Below, in pieces: positions 1-13,638 of a stretch of DNA of 64,000 bases. The first letter of the stretch is position 1. Every line of letters starts with the position of its first letter. The position numbers were made by a program, and so were the translations under genes. Where the stretch lies: the NCBI RefSeq assembly GCF_001039355.2, contig NW_019775457.1, positions 36,729 through 100,728 on the forward strand, read 5' to 3'. The notes under the pieces are model-generated. The model was not told the DNA's origin. It worked only from the letters and a program-made list of their open reading frames with translations, and did not search any database. The stretch comes from Lingula anatina (taxonomy: Eukaryota; Brachiopoda; Lingulata; Lingulida; Lingulidae).

Positions 1-1213
1 GGGGGGGGAGGTAAACACAGAACTGCACTACATTTTACACCACTTTCTATTTCTATATTTATACTTGTAGTAATTACCATTTGTTCTTGAAATTCTAACC
101 AGTTCAACTGTGACTAACTTCAACTAATACTTATTAAGATGGAAATTCCCCCCTCCCTTCCATTTTCACTTCTTAAACTTGACCTTGTTTCTGAAAGGTT
201 CCGTATGATCCTGAAAAGACCACATGCTGCTCATTATATGAGTTTACCTGTGAGTTTTTTACCACCCTCCCTGCTTCCATTAAAGTTATGCTCGGGTGGC
301 CGTCATTATTTCATCAAAGGCAAACAGAAACCATAAACACACTGTTATATCCCCCACCAGCCGCTGATTAGTTTTTTTACGACAACGTGTTTAAAAGTAT
401 TAAAGATGAGGAGCATTTTTCATCATGACTCCTGACCTATGAAAACCTATTAGTTTTTCAGTGATGCGTAAAAATTAGCTGCAGGAAATGAGACACGGAG
501 CTTTGAATGAAGCAGAAAACGGAAATGCTGCAAAGTGTTGTTTATACAAGCCATGTGTTGGTTTATGATCATACAAATATTTGAATAACTGGCATATCTT
601 TTCACGGTAATTTTCATGGCATATATTTGATTTTTCTAAAGGATAAATTTTAGAATGGTATTATTTGGTGCACTTACCTCTGGTTAATTTTTAAAGATAT
701 TTTATTCTGAACTTTGACCAAACACTGTAAATGATTTTTCCAACAATTTGGGTTATTTAAAGAGTATATCTCTGTGTTGTTAAATAACCCCCTAGCAGCT
801 TGAGTAGGCATTTCAAACTTCATGCAATTTAATGAGAATCCCTGCAGAGTTAGATGGATCCAGTTAGTACAATGAGTTTATGGGAACAATCTCACAGAAG
901 CTTTATATTTAGTAGTTTAAAACTCATTGAAATTCAATTAATCCACCCCTATGTCTTGAACTTCTGGAACCATTGTTGTTGTTGTCATGGAAACTTGAGG
1001 CACATACATGTAGGATGTGAGCATGTGTCTTCCCACTAGTTTGCTGGGCTAATTTATTTAATGGATATTTGACCAGCACCTGGTCAGTTCTTTCTTTAGT
1101 ACCACTTTCAATCTGGGTTGTTATATTGATTGGCAGTAAATGCCAAGTGGTCAAACTGTTGTGGACATAATTGATTGGTTTCATGTCCTGTTGAGGTCAT
1201 GTGGGGATAGTAA
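1..1213. other. Non-coding stretch, no gene seen
   Basis: AT-rich sequence beginning with a G run. The short open frames are all unrelated to any family I recognise and lack coding-like composition. One X-box-like word (GTTGTCATGGAAAC) lies near 982. I see nothing else. Confidence 0.5.
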
Positions 1214-1473
1214 GGGTGTGTTCAGACAAGACCTAAGTAATCCGTCCCGCAGTTGATTCAAATGGATCCCCTAGTCCCTGATCTGGACTGTCTGATTTGG
1301 CAGGAGTGATGATAATCAAGTATGTTGCTCTTTAATCAAAAATAAATCACACAGACAACTTCCAGTTTGATCATAATTAATTAGCCATGTTGAGTGAGGT
1401 TCTTTATTGGGCAGACATTTGGACTGAAAGAGGTGCCTTAAAATACCTAGTGTAGACACACCCCTGATGTTTT
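1214..1473. repeat. Possible small inverted-repeat element (MITE-like)
   Basis: The left end reads GGGTGTGTTCAGACAAGACC and the right end, reverse-complemented, reads GGGGTGTGTCTACACTAGG. The imperfect terminal inverted repeats enclose about 260 bp. The flanks are TAA on the left and TGA on the right, so a target-site duplication is not exact. No coding capacity is visible. It may be an old member of the TTA/TAA-flanked elements found further right. Confidence 0.35.
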
Positions 1474-2083
1474 CTGGCAGGTGTTCACATATTTGCAATG
1501 TCTTAAACATAAATAATTAAATTAAATGATTGAAACCTGCTAGCTCTTATATATGCAGTCTATAAATTTAATACAAAAGATACATGTACAGGTACATCTC
1601 TCCTTGTCTGTAATAACGTCACTTGTAGGACCTTTGTCCCAGACATCTGTGTTCTGTGTACAATAGACAGGTACATCATTGATTAAATAAACCCTAAACC
1701 ACATCTTTACAGTCCTGGCACAGGGATGTGATCCACCAGTACTGTTACTGTAACTTGTGTTTAAATACCTCATTCTCAATGGCAGGCGCCTGTTTATTTG
1801 TCAGCCATACTGGCAGCTTCCACAGAGAGTAGTGGCCTTTCAGCACTTAATGTTACTGTAGTGTCATGTCACTTAGAATAGAGCCAGTTCAGTGTTCATT
1901 TACTTATTTCTGTTTACAGATAGAACACTTCCCCACTGAGCAGACTGTAACAACATTTCTGTCCTGGAGAGTGCTTCAAGTTATCCACTTTCTCTGTCTT
2001 CTATCAGTATACAGGTGACCATTCCTTTAAAACTTGGTGTATATAGAAAAATAATAAATGATAATAATCAAATAATTAGGATT

Positions 2084-2147
2084 ATTATAATTATTATTAT
2101 CATTATTATAATTATTATTATCATTATTATTTTTATTATTATTATTG
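2084..2147. repeat. (ATT)n microsatellite, imperfect
   Basis: About 64 bp of ATT triplets interrupted by ATC. Confidence 0.8.
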
Positions 2148-5100
2148 AACAAATTAAATTGTACTTTAATTCTGTTGATAAAAATGATAATTGATTAAAA
2201 TTCTTCACCTTGATTTATGCTTGGAAAAGCAAGCCTTAGTTCCTGTAAACATATTATCATGTTCTACATCTGCCTACAGACAACATTAACTTGGTAATTG
2301 TTTATAATTAAACACTTAAAGTTTTAAGACTGAAACACAAAGTACATGCAAACTACAGGTCAGAAGTGCACAAAAAATCCATAAGTGATCAGAGTTGGCA
2401 GGAATTCATAAATATTTAAACTAGGTTGGCTCTTTTAATTTCCAACAGATTTTTAATAAAATGATCTAAAAACCAGTCGTCTCAGAGTCATATTGAAAGA
2501 AACTGAACCAAACCTTGTGCATTAAAATTCTGCATCTTTTTTTATTTCTCCAATGTAAAATGGTCTCCCTTGGTCAATAAGCTTTATCTGTTTGTAAAAT
2601 CTTAATTAAAGTAACAGGTAGTGGTCAGATTGATATGGGCAGTATGTGTAATTTCTTCTGATGTGACACATTATAGATAAATATAAGTATTTGCAAAAGG
2701 AGGATGAGAAGCCACAAAGCAACGGTGACCCTAGTTGTAAAATGTCTGTATGTGTCTTTGCCATCTTTAGCAGTTGATAGATTCTCAACTTCCACCACTC
2801 ATGTCTGCCATCCTTTTTCCCTTCTTTTGAAGTATCACACCCCAAAGCTTTGGATTGTTACAAACAATCAATAGTAATTTGTAAAATTATTCTGACTTCT
2901 CACATCAGACCCTAACTACACCAGTCACACAGCTTTATTCTATTATTTTTTATAGGTCAGCTTCCTCTGCACAAAGACAATTTATCCTTTCATGCAATTT
3001 CGTGGGGTATGACAAGAAGAAAAAAAATACTGTTTTGTCATATGAAATTTGAAAAAAAAAAGATAGATCATATCTACACCTATAGCTCTCAAAATATATT
3101 TGATGATTACACTCACAAAAAAGTGAAGAAAAATGAAAAAGTTCTTAAAGGTAAGTTTGGTTCCTAGCAGAAAGCTAGTATGAATATTGAGAAAAAAGAG
3201 AGTTCAAATTTCATGAGGGATTACCGTACCACATTATAGATTGAAGTGGTCCTCATTGTTAGACAATACACTCTGAATCTCTCCACAGTTTTAATGCATT
3301 GGGACACCCTGTGAAGACACTTGAAAAGAAAGTGGAAGACACTGTTTCATTTTACCAATTCACTACATAGTTCTTGTACTGTAACAGTTTCCTATTAATT
3401 TACTGTAGTTTCTTTGGGAGAGGTCACACTAGGCATAAGTGGACCGAATCTGATTTGATCCAAATGATGTAGGAGGGCCTGATTGCAATCAAGGAAACAT
3501 CACAGTGCCGAGTCAAGCAGCTCACTGGAGTACTGCTGTGTATATGCCAGTATGATTACAATTACAATCCTGGAAATAAAGACATACTGTACTGCACTGA
3601 TTATGATTAGGTCACTGCCTATCCAATCCCTCTTTTTGCCCATCACCAAAGAGATCATCAATATTTTCTATTGTGAGGTTATTGTAATCAAATAACTTGG
3701 TGATGGGCCTTATGTACTAAGATAAATTGACTTATCTTGACTGTAAACACACCAGGTAAGTTAATCCCAGTGTGAACACGCCCCAGCCTTGTTATCATTG
3801 CCCAGTCCTGCTATGTTTCCACTATTTTCCACTGATTGGATTGAAGAACACACTGGGGTAAGGTCACGGAACATCTTGTCGAGGTTCTGACCGCAGTTAC
3901 AAAGACTTTGTTACATGGTCTGTTTCAATTACCTTTGGTAAGAGGTGCTACTCAGAGTGACATTTAAAAGCAAAATGGCAAAGGGAGTCATTATTCTAGA
4001 CTTTTTTCTTTTTAAGAGCTTTCTGTGAAATCCTTTTTTTTTATAGGATTGGACCTTTTAAAATCTTGGATAGATTGGGGAAGACAGAGAGTTCTAGCTA
4101 ATACCAAGTTGGGAGATTTTCAGTTTAAATATCAGTTTAAAATGTCCTTTTTTTTTCAGTCCAAAAAAGTTCCACTTAAAAAATACATTTACCTTTAACA
4201 TATATCCTTGCCAGCTCCTTTCTATATGTACAGTTAATTAATATGCTATAAGGTCAATTACCATACATTTTTTTTGAGACAGTTCATTGAGTTTTTTAGG
4301 AAAAATCAACTACTGGCTACCAGCCAGCCATTATTATATTTCGCTATTCAGTTCCGTACTCAATAAAACTGAAGACAAAACATCCTAGTATTCTAGAACA
4401 ATTTTTTACCACTTAACTCAAGCCAAGTGGCTGGTTTAACAGGAGTTCCTAACTAGCTTGCATTTCACTTTGTGTACCAATACAAATAAATTGAGCAATA
4501 ACAGGACATCTGCCACTCAAAATAGTTGTAACATGGCTTTCAGATATCAGTACAGGCTACTTAAAAGGAAATAGGAGGATTGAAGATGACAAAAAAAAAG
4601 TGTCCTGAAAGTTTAGTGGGAGAGGAATTACTTGACTTCCAATAAAACTTGGCATTTATACATATGTTTATGTATCTTTCAATGAAGAACGGTATAGTTA
4701 GAAATAAAACTGTTTTGTATAGTATTAACTTTACAGGACTTGAAAGGGCAGTTAGTGTATAAATTTTCTTCCAAAGAAAAGCACTCTTTCTGTATGTATA
4801 TGTCGTTGTTTAAAACACTTTTTGTTGCTATGGTATTTTGCTGTTCTTTCAATGTAAATATCCTGAAGAAATCCACGGGGAATTACAGGATTAATGGGCA
4901 TTATGAATCTGTTCTACATACTGCTTTAGAGGTTGTACAGATATTTCTTTTTTTTTTCTGAATACTTGCTGATAGTTGGTGATCTTTAGTTTTCTTGAGC
5001 ATGGTGTAGGTGAAGCTTTGTGTATGTATATGTTATGTGTATACTATACATGTATTATACTTTGTGATATGATGGTGTAAGGAATTGTGTCAGACTGTAT

Positions 5101-5580
5101 TTGAAATAGATGACTAGAGAAATGGCCAAAGACAGCTATTGACAGAGCAGAATATCAAGAATGTTCTTGAGAATTTGAATAAAGTACAGGGCGATTTATC
5201 TGCTGAAAACAATGATTGAGTATAAATTAAGGAGGAATGGCATCTCTTCAATTTAACCGTAGAAAGTCATTTTGTTTCTTGTTCTTGTAAAGTACTTGTG
5301 GGAACAGCTTTTCTGGCTCTGTCGTATGAGTTAATATTTGTCTTGATTCTGAGCTTGTAAATTCTTGGTAATAATCCTCAGAACCCACTGACAAAAATCC
5401 TCACAGAAAGAGTGATAAAATAACCTGTGGAGTGAATTATAGTTATGTAGTGAATTACTCTTCAGATTTAAGTAATAATTTCAATATAAAAGATTTATCA
5501 GAAAAAAAGATTTTTATTGGTCCTCAAAGATTGAAGGACAAACACAGTTGATAAGTAATAAGAGGTACATTTTGTTGGTA

Positions 5581-5632
5581 CCCCCTCCCCCCCCCCCCAA
5601 AAAAAAAAAAGAAAGAAAAGAAAGAAAGAAAG
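5581..5632. repeat. Poly-C / poly-A / (GAAA)n compound tract
   Basis: A C run, then an A run, then GAAA-type repeats. Strong strand asymmetry: pyrimidine followed by purine. Confidence 0.8.
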
Positions 5633-6900
5633 GATTTGAAGTGTGCTTTTTGTTTAAAATATGGGTAAAGGTATGTTGTTTGAAATTTGAGACCATATCC
5701 AAAAATGTCAGTGGTTATTTATGAGTTCTGTTTGTTTTTATTGACAAAACAGATTTTGAAGATTTCTTGGATCTACTGGGTAGGTAGAAGTACTTTCCCA
5801 ACCACTCAGTCAAAACATTTTTTTCCCTTCATCTCTGCAAAATGGCTTGTTCCAAAGCTTTTTGAGAAGCAGCATATGCTTTAAAAAAAGTTTAACCTTT
5901 CATTTCATCAGAACACTTAAAGAGATAGTAAGTATTAAAGCAAGGTTCACACCAAGAGAGATTTAGATTGGTGAGTGGTCTAAAACTCACCATCATACTA
6001 CAGTAATCTGGTTATCTGATGTTAAAAGGTAAGACTGCTTCCAGTCTCTGTTTGTCCCTGTCTGAATTAGACTTCAGGAAGGAAAGCTTTTACCCGAATT
6101 GAGGCAATTAAGCAGAATGTTAATTGATTATGGCATTTCTAATTTTGTACGAGTTCAAACTCTAGTCTTGCCAGGAACTTGTCCTCCATGTGTTCCACTG
6201 ATGGTAAAGATGGAATGTTTTCCTTCATTTAAACCCAGTATTACTGATGAACTTCTAAGAAGAAGAAAAGTTATTTATGTGGATGTGTGGTCCATGCCAT
6301 TAAGAGTCAGTAATTGTCTAGTGGTTTTGACTGACCGTTTCATCTGCTCTCTCTCCAATAAAACTACCGAGAAAATAGGGTGGTCTTCTTTCCCTCACGT
6401 CTGTGTATCATCTAAAACCCTTCTAGAAGGCGGAGAAAGGTAGGAATGTACAAAGAGGGTTACTCTCGGTCACACAAAAGAGGTGGTTCTGGGCAAACTT
6501 GTGGCTTCATAAATAATAAAATCAACATCTTGTGTGCTTGACCACCGTGGGGGGAAGAGATTCATCACTTGAGAAATGTTTTCATAGTGTTGCCAGAATA
6601 GCAAGTTATAAATCAAGGTATTTAATAAGTTGATGCAGTGGGGTAATCTTTTAAACCTATTCACTTCCCTGGCTACTATATTTTCTTTTTCTTCAATTTT
6701 TCCATAAGAAAGAAAATAGATGAAGAGTTTTACTTTACACGAGATGTGCTTGATGGACTTAGCAAATTTCATACTGAAACAGTCATTACTGTATTTTATC
6801 ATAATACATGTGAAATATATGAACATACAAGTGCCTTGGTTTTGTGAGCTTTAGGAGTGGTGTCATCTCTACCCTTTAGATATTCTGGGGGGGGGGGGGG

Positions 6901-6984
6901 TGCCTATGGTGTCTGAGTGAGAGAGAGAGGAGAGAGATTCCAATTGTCTTGATCACTTATTTCAATATTTATTTATTTATCTAT

Positions 6985-7031
<47 letters not shown>

Positions 7032-7204
7032 TAGATTCATTTTAGGTAGCAAAACTTTTTTTTTTCAGGCTGCCTATGGTGTGTGAGTGAGAGAGAGAGA
7101 GAGAGAGGAGAGAGATTTCAATTGTCTCGATCACTTATTTCAATATTTATTTATTTATTTATTTATTTATAGATTCATTTTAGGTAGCAAAACATTTTTT
7201 CAGG
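6901..7204. repeat. Tandem duplication of a (GA)n-(TTTA)n block
   Basis: Two adjacent direct copies, 6901-7070 and 7071-7204. Each starts with TGCCTATGGTGT, runs through a GA tract and a (TTTA)n array, and ends at AGATTCATTTTAGGTAGC followed by a T run and CAGG. They differ mainly in the number of TTTA units (about 17 against 6). The unique parts are nearly identical, so the duplication looks young. Confidence 0.85.
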
Positions 7205-7609
7205 TTCAACCAACAAAGCAATGTACTAAGAAATCCATTAATTAATGCATTTCAGATCAGGGAAATTACTGTACCCTGTGCTAGTCACAATCATCCCGGC
7301 ACCACCAGTTATCAGACCTATACTTCAGTCCACATTAATACCAATTATCATGTTGACTGTACATTTATCTCTTTGCTGTCTGTAATTATAGACTGGGTTA
7401 TTAATGGAGAAAACTGCACATTTCATGGAGAAATAAAAACGACAAAGCTGTCAGGATTTTCTTATCGTGACGTGCACATTGGAAGGCAGCGTGGAGATGA
7501 AGAAAAAATGTGTAATTGGCGTGATACTGGTGTATTGTGTCATTTCAAAGTGAAAAAACATTGCAGTAAGTGCAGATATTTAAAATGTACTTTTGAATTA
7601 AAATTCTAT

Positions 7610-7672
7610 CCCCCCCCCCCCCTTTTTTGAGGGGGGGGGGACGAGTTTGGTAGGGGTGGGGTGGGGATGGGG
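7610..7672. repeat. C-run/G-run hairpin followed by a G-quadruplex motif
   Basis: A 13-C run (7610-7622), six T, GA and a 10-G run (7631-7640) can form a C:G hairpin. Directly after it, 7653-7672 reads GGGGTGGGGTGGGGATGGGG: four G4 runs with 1-2 nt loops, a textbook quadruplex-forming motif on the plus strand. Confidence 0.8.
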
Positions 7673-8683
7673 TATTAATAGATCTAAATCCTTAAAATAC
7701 CTCTAACCAGATTTTCTCTCCAAAACGCTAGTTAACTACTGTAATATTTTCGAAAGCAAACCTGAAAAAATAAATGCAATTTTTAGCATTATTCTGTAAT
7801 GACTATGAATAATATACACTACAGTTGGCAATGAAAGCTAAAAAAAAAATATTCTCTCACTTCCAACTGGATCCAAGTGATAAAGTTTAAGAGCGGCTTG
7901 GTAGATCTGTGATTTTGAGAGGCACTACAATTTGATAATTGAAAAAGCTTTTCTTTTCCTTGGTTGGCACATTATGCATTGCTTAATATTTAACTTTCAA
8001 ACGAAATTTTATATAATTTTTAATAAGATTTTTTTTTTCATTTATGTTTTGCTGGTCTTTCTTTAATTGGTATGCACAGTTTATTAAAAGATACATTGAC
8101 ATTGAGATCGCAGTATTTTTTATATTTATGTAACAGTACAAGAAAATAATGATGCTAATAGCCTTGAATTTTGAAGTAATAAGGTTTGTTTAAGCAAAAA
8201 AAAAAAAAACTCCTTTGCTGATTCAAAGCAACATAATGATCATACTGGATAAACTTTTCACCTATCTTTGCAAAGATTAAAAGGCAGGTCATGATATTTT
8301 CTTACCTGGAAGAAATTATTTTCTTATGAGGTTAGTTAATGGTGATATTTGACTATTAATCAGCTGATGGGTGAAAGTATTCTGGTACTTAGCAGAGAAG
8401 CTAATCATAAACAGGAATTAGTGTTTTTTACTGTTTTCTTTTCACTTTTTTCTTGTTCATTTTTTCTTTTAGATTTTGCAAATGAGAGAGAAGTGATACA
8501 CTCAGCTGCCTAGAATCAGATATGTTTGCTGTGTAATGTAATCACGCTATTAGACCATTTGGATTAATCTGAAAAGTAACAGAAACAAATATTTACTGGT
8601 AACTTGTTTTTGCTTGATTGGTAAACCTTGCCTTTTTTCTGTGAAATGCTTATTTTTCTTTGATGTTTTCTTAGCAAAAGCAG

Positions 8684-8736
<53 letters not shown>

Positions 8737-9477
8737 TACTTGAAGGTGAAGATTTAGAGAAAAAGGGCTTCTGTGTAAAATAAAGGGAGGGATGTGGAAA
8801 AGGCCTGCTATATATCCAGTCTATAACTCTAGATGTTTTATTCAAGGAGACTCTTAAGCTCTCTAACTACATCTGATATTGATAAAACAATTCACTTGAA
8901 ATTTTAACACTGGCGTGCAGTGTTTGAAATGTTATTGTTGTTTTACTTTCTTCATCAAATGAATAAATGAATTATCTTAAACACAACTTTAATACTCACA
9001 TTTCTTTTACAATAAGACACAACCACCAGTTCTTACAATTTAAAAAAAAATCTTCAGATTCTATTAACCATGTTTCAATGTAAGAATTAAAAAGTCCTGC
9101 ACGCTAACATTAATTTTTGTTTGTAGAGATTGATAGAAAATAGGAACATGTCACATCACAAGTAGTACTTGGGTCACAAATTAAGAACAGTCTCACATGC
9201 TGCAGGTTCTTTAGGCATACCAAAATGTCATACACATGTTTATTTTTCTTTGATATTTTCCTCCCATAATGTGTGTAAAAAATTCTAAAAACATCTTATC
9301 CCTTTATATATATATATAAAGAGCCTATGAAATCGCATGTCATTCTTTAAGTTCAGTTATATAAGATATCAGATAGATGATATCATGATATTCTGTTTTT
9401 CATTTAGTTTTCTTTTTTTTTCATCTGAAACATTGAAAAAAATTATTTATCTTTTTTGACAAAATCTACCTACCTAT
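7673..9477. other. Non-coding stretch with (GA)n at 8687-8732
   Basis: AT-rich with no supported exon. It contains a perfect GA dinucleotide array of about 46 bp at 8687-8732 and a short TA run near 9307. The open frame overlapping the GA array is a product of the repeat. Confidence 0.5.
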
Positions 9478-9540
9478 TCAACCTTCAGCACTCCTTTCCT
9501 CTTCTTTTTCCAAGTCTTCTACGTCTTCCAGCTCCGACTC
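9478..9540 (-). CDS. Candidate terminal coding exon (acidic tail), weak
   Basis: On the minus strand a CAG acceptor (9541-9543) is followed by 20 codons and TGA. The peptide is strongly acidic: ESELEDVEDLEKEEERSAEG. The composition looks like a charged protein C-terminus, and the sequence is richer in GC than its surroundings. The in-frame sequence upstream of the acceptor is closed by a stop within seven codons, so it would have to be a spliced exon. The polypyrimidine tract is poor and no upstream exon was found, so chance is a real alternative. Confidence 0.2.
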   Translation of the reverse strand, partial: ESELEDVEDLEKEEERSAEG

Positions 9541-12500
9541 CTGAATAAGTTCCAAGCTTCAGTCAGATACTAGCTGTCAACCTGTGAGAAGTTTGTCGGT
9601 GATCTCCAGTTATAAAGAGTTCCCCTGGCAATCTTGGTGCATGCTCAGAAAGTGATCCTCATGCTCTGTGACGGCCCACACCTGAATACGATCTCCTCGC
9701 GTCTGTTAACTACCTGCCTCTCGCTCACACACTGGCACCAGCTCAGCAGAACTGACAATTAAGTAGCTAGCGAGATTGAGGGAGAGCTTTGAAATGTAGC
9801 GGGATGGTTTCCACACTCTGGCAACTGGCTCATCAAAACTAGCTACTTGTACTTGTTTTATGTGAGGAAGGGAAATCTTTACCACAGAGAAACTTGGCTG
9901 GTTTGATCTAATTAGTCCATGCAGCCAGTGATCAGTGTTGGTAAAAGTACATTGCACAGGCTCAGGTCACTGTTGTAGAGAGCTTTGACATGTGTCTTTC
10001 CTTGGCTGGCATCCCAAACTAGTTCATCAAAGCTAAGAGGATCAGGACAGCTCTGACAGCTCTGGTCCAAGTTGATCCAAGTCCTGTCAGTTGCTGCCTG
10101 GCTGCTTTCTGTACTGCAGTACCCTGCCTATGGCTATGGTAGACTCTGTAGAGAGAGTTTGGATGTGCTTGGGTGTCTTCTAAATACCTTCACCGTAGAA
10201 CTTGATGAAATTCACTTATCTGTTCTTATTAAGAGAGAAATTTATGATACAGGGCTGGAACACAGGATTCTGATCTGAAATAATTGTCCTAAGTTATATT
10301 CTGAGTTGGTGATCAGGTAAATGTTGCTTTATCAGAGGGAGGCGAGAGGCATGTCCTAACAGCGTGTCTTAACAGTGTATCTTAAGGAGAAAGCTTTCAT
10401 CCTGGTGTCACTGTAGTCTGGTTTGGAGACTTTCACTCTAGACTGTGACAGTTGATGTCTTGGTGCAGGTTTTCATTAAGTTCTTAAAGCCGTTAAATTC
10501 TATTGCAGTTCTTCAATCCAAGCTACATTGCAGTTGTGATAGTCCATAAAATGTACAGATTAGGTGACCCAGTGGCTCTATAGTTTGTGTTAAATCTTGC
10601 AGAGAAAGATACAAACACACATGTTGCTTGTGTAAGACAAAAAGTCCATCAATATGCAGACATTAATTCAATCAACAAATACATAGCTCTTTTTCTCTTT
10701 TTTGTAGATGAATGTTCCAGCGTCAGTTAGCTTTCATTCCTCCCTCAGCATGCAGACTGCTAGATAAAAATCTAGTTTTGTCTTTTTATATAAATGTCTC
10801 AATTCTATGATAATTAATCCCCACATGTGGTAGCCACATTGCCTGGTTCACACTGGGCCTGCACTTCTTGGGTCTGAACCGGTCTTTTCAACTGTGGGAA
10901 GGGGGGGGGGGTAACATTTGATTTTCCTACTTTTAGAAGAGTACCTCCAAGTAAATCATTTATAAAAAAAATGCTGGATTTTAAAAATGTAACCAAAATT
11001 AAGAAGATTTGTTGGAATTACTAGTAATTTATTACTTTTATTTTTAATTTAATTCTTATATTTATTTATTTTTTTTATTTTTTTTTGTAGTATTCTGGGT
11101 TCCCAAACGTGGTGAAATGTACTTCATCTCAGGCTGTTCTCAGTCCAATCACAGAGGGTGAATGTCTGTTAACTTGCCCTGGATGTGCTGTGGAATCACC
11201 AGCTTGATTGCAATTACGGGTACGGTATTCAGATTTAAACTACACATATTTAGGTGCATTGTGAACACAGCTTCACTGTAATACATGTGCATGTATGTTG
11301 ACTGGGTTAGTATTGGTTGCCCTGGCTGACTTAATTGACCAATCAAAAAGTCAAACTGCCGGCTACCTTCGCTGATACTGTTTTTCTCTTCTTTTTTTCC
11401 AAACAAAATGCATGAAACTTCCTAATAGTAAAAGTGCCAATAATAAATATAAATTGCTTTTTTTATTAAGTCTTTTAAGTAAAATGCTGATGACGATAAT
11501 TTTTACAGTATAGTTTATTTTTAATTCTTTATCCTAACTAATGCTGATATTCAGAAATGAAGTACTTACATATACTCTTTTTTTATTACATGTGATACTG
11601 GCACAAGGTTTCATTTGAATGAATTGTGAACATTTTAATGCTTTTGACTTCGTGCTGAATGTAAATTAACTTCATCATTTTCATTTATATAAGTTGCTGC
11701 AAATAAACCAGCTTTTATGATCATTCCTTGAATATTTCTTTTATTTGTTAATATTTTTCATAATTTTAGTGGTGGAGTTCATATACAAATAATTTTTGTG
11801 GAGTGAAAAGATGAACATACATTGCATACAGACAGAAGCATGGCTTGCTTTGTGTATGGTAGAAATTTCTTCATCTAACTCCAGAACCATCAGGAAGTTA
11901 TGATTTATAGATCAGAGGACTACTAACGACAGATTGATATTTTGTCAGTAACAACGTGCCCCCTGCTGAAAGTTCAGTATGATCAAGTAGCATCCCTGAG
12001 GTAATTGCAAAATATATGTAACATGTTTTGGCTCTTTTAGTCAATTTTCAAGGTTGCACGTTTTCACCTTGATTCTGAAGATTATTGATTGCTAAAGACA
12101 GTGGCATGTTTTTCAAAATCTTTCAGCTTGATTGATCACGATAATTCACATAAAGTGTTTGAAGGTAAAATTGCCCACCAGATGTGTTGCTTAACATGGC
12201 AGTATCTGTTCAGTTGGTGCAAAACCTTCAGGATTGTCAATTAAATGCTTTTTTTTCATAACTTGATTACAAATCCAAGTTTATTTTGAAAATGCATCAA
12301 AGATTACCATGTTATTCTGTCAGTATCAAGGTTTTAGTGTATAAAAGGGAAATGATTTTGAAAAATTGAAAAAATAACTTCGATTAATTTTTTTCTGTAT
12401 AAAATTAATTAGGGCAAGTTTCTCTCTCAGTTTGCTAGGCTGGTGATGTTATTGGCAAGTTGGAGAAGACTTGAAGACTCCGGGAGAAACAATTCCAGTT

Positions 12501-12811
12501 GGACATTTGATAGGTAGAATATAGTTACTAGTAGATGCCTTTTGTTAAAAAAAGATGGGAGTTAAATTTATTTCAATAAAAAGTCAGTGTTTCAGTATGT
12601 GCTGGCTTGATGATCAGGGTTTTAACATTGTATGTGACATGGAGACAACGTTTGATAGCTCAAAATCCAGGCAAGGGAAGAACAGTATATTGAATACACA
12701 TTATTATAGAAAAAAACTTTTGATCTCTTACCTAAACTTTGTCAGGTGTCAAGGTTGACAGGAGAATCCTGCAGTTTAGGGTAGCCCTGTAGACCGTTAT
12801 AAATATATCCT

Positions 12812-12825
12812 CCACCAGAGGGAGC
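12812..12825 (+). promoter_or_regulatory. CTCF-like motif CCACCAGAGGGAGC
   Basis: Matches the bilaterian CTCF core CCASYAGRKGGCRS at 13 of 14 positions, with A in place of the C after the GG. It is a single motif in unique sequence, and occupancy cannot be judged from sequence. Confidence 0.3.
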
Positions 12826-13608
12826 TGACAGTCCAGTCTGCTGACAAACAAACTACGCAGTTAATTCTGCTTCTTCTCTTTTTCTTTGTTCTTGAACAAT
12901 TTTTCAGGCACTACTAAGATGGTCTTGGGTAGGATATAATGTATCTCTGATAACCTTGCCAAATCCTAGTTATAGACAGAGTATATATACAGCTGACATT
13001 TTCACGGTTCAGCTGTTCCACCGGCTTATGATATTTTGGTGCATGCAGTTTTATTTTTTCATGATTTTTCTTTTCACAAATGTTCCTCTCGTTTGGTAAA
13101 AATAGTTATTTGTATTCAACATGTACTTTCAACTTGAAGTGCTGTTTTTCTTTATTTTTCCTTTAGCTAGGAGGTGAATTTATAAAAATGTTATTACATG
13201 TAAACTCCTTGTCTAAAGTACACAATAAAATCCAGTTATACTACTTTACTTCCAAGGTCTCCTAGATTAGCACTATATAGTAATGAGTAATGCATTTGAT
13301 AATGGTTTTTGATTTGCCACAAGAATGGTCGTTAACGGTGATAATGCAGATTTTGTTGATATAAAAAAGAGAGGGCACCTCCTGCTATTGTTTTCATTTT
13401 TATTATTTTAAACTGGGTGGATTGCAATCAGCTGAGTGCACTCATTGTTCTGGGGCAGCATGTCACTGAAGATTGTGTGACTATTCTCATTTATTATTTT
13501 ACTTGGGAATTCTGTGCATTTAGATTTTTACCTAATGGAATAAATGAACAATCAATGGCTTAGAGTTAATATAACACTGTGAGATACGGCAGGATAGCAA
13601 GATCTGTT

Positions 13609-13638
13609 TGTGTGTGTGTGTGTGTGGGGGGGGGGGGG
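13609..13638. repeat. (TG)n followed by poly-G
   Basis: TG dinucleotides running directly into a G run of about 13. Confidence 0.85.

Larger units (their letters stand above)
1474..6900. other. Non-coding stretch with simple repeats
   Basis: No convincing exon on either strand. It holds an ATT-rich tract (about 2084-2147), a C/A/GAAA tract (5581-5632) and a poly-G run ending at 6900. A segment near 3414-3792 has ends reading GGTCACACTAGG and, reversed, GTTCACACTGGG. It could be another degraded inverted-repeat element, but I could not fix its boundaries. Confidence 0.45.

Noticed and set aside
6099-6443. 114-codon plus-strand frame
   Set aside because: AT-rich composition, no domain, no flanking splice signals; consistent with a chance ORF.
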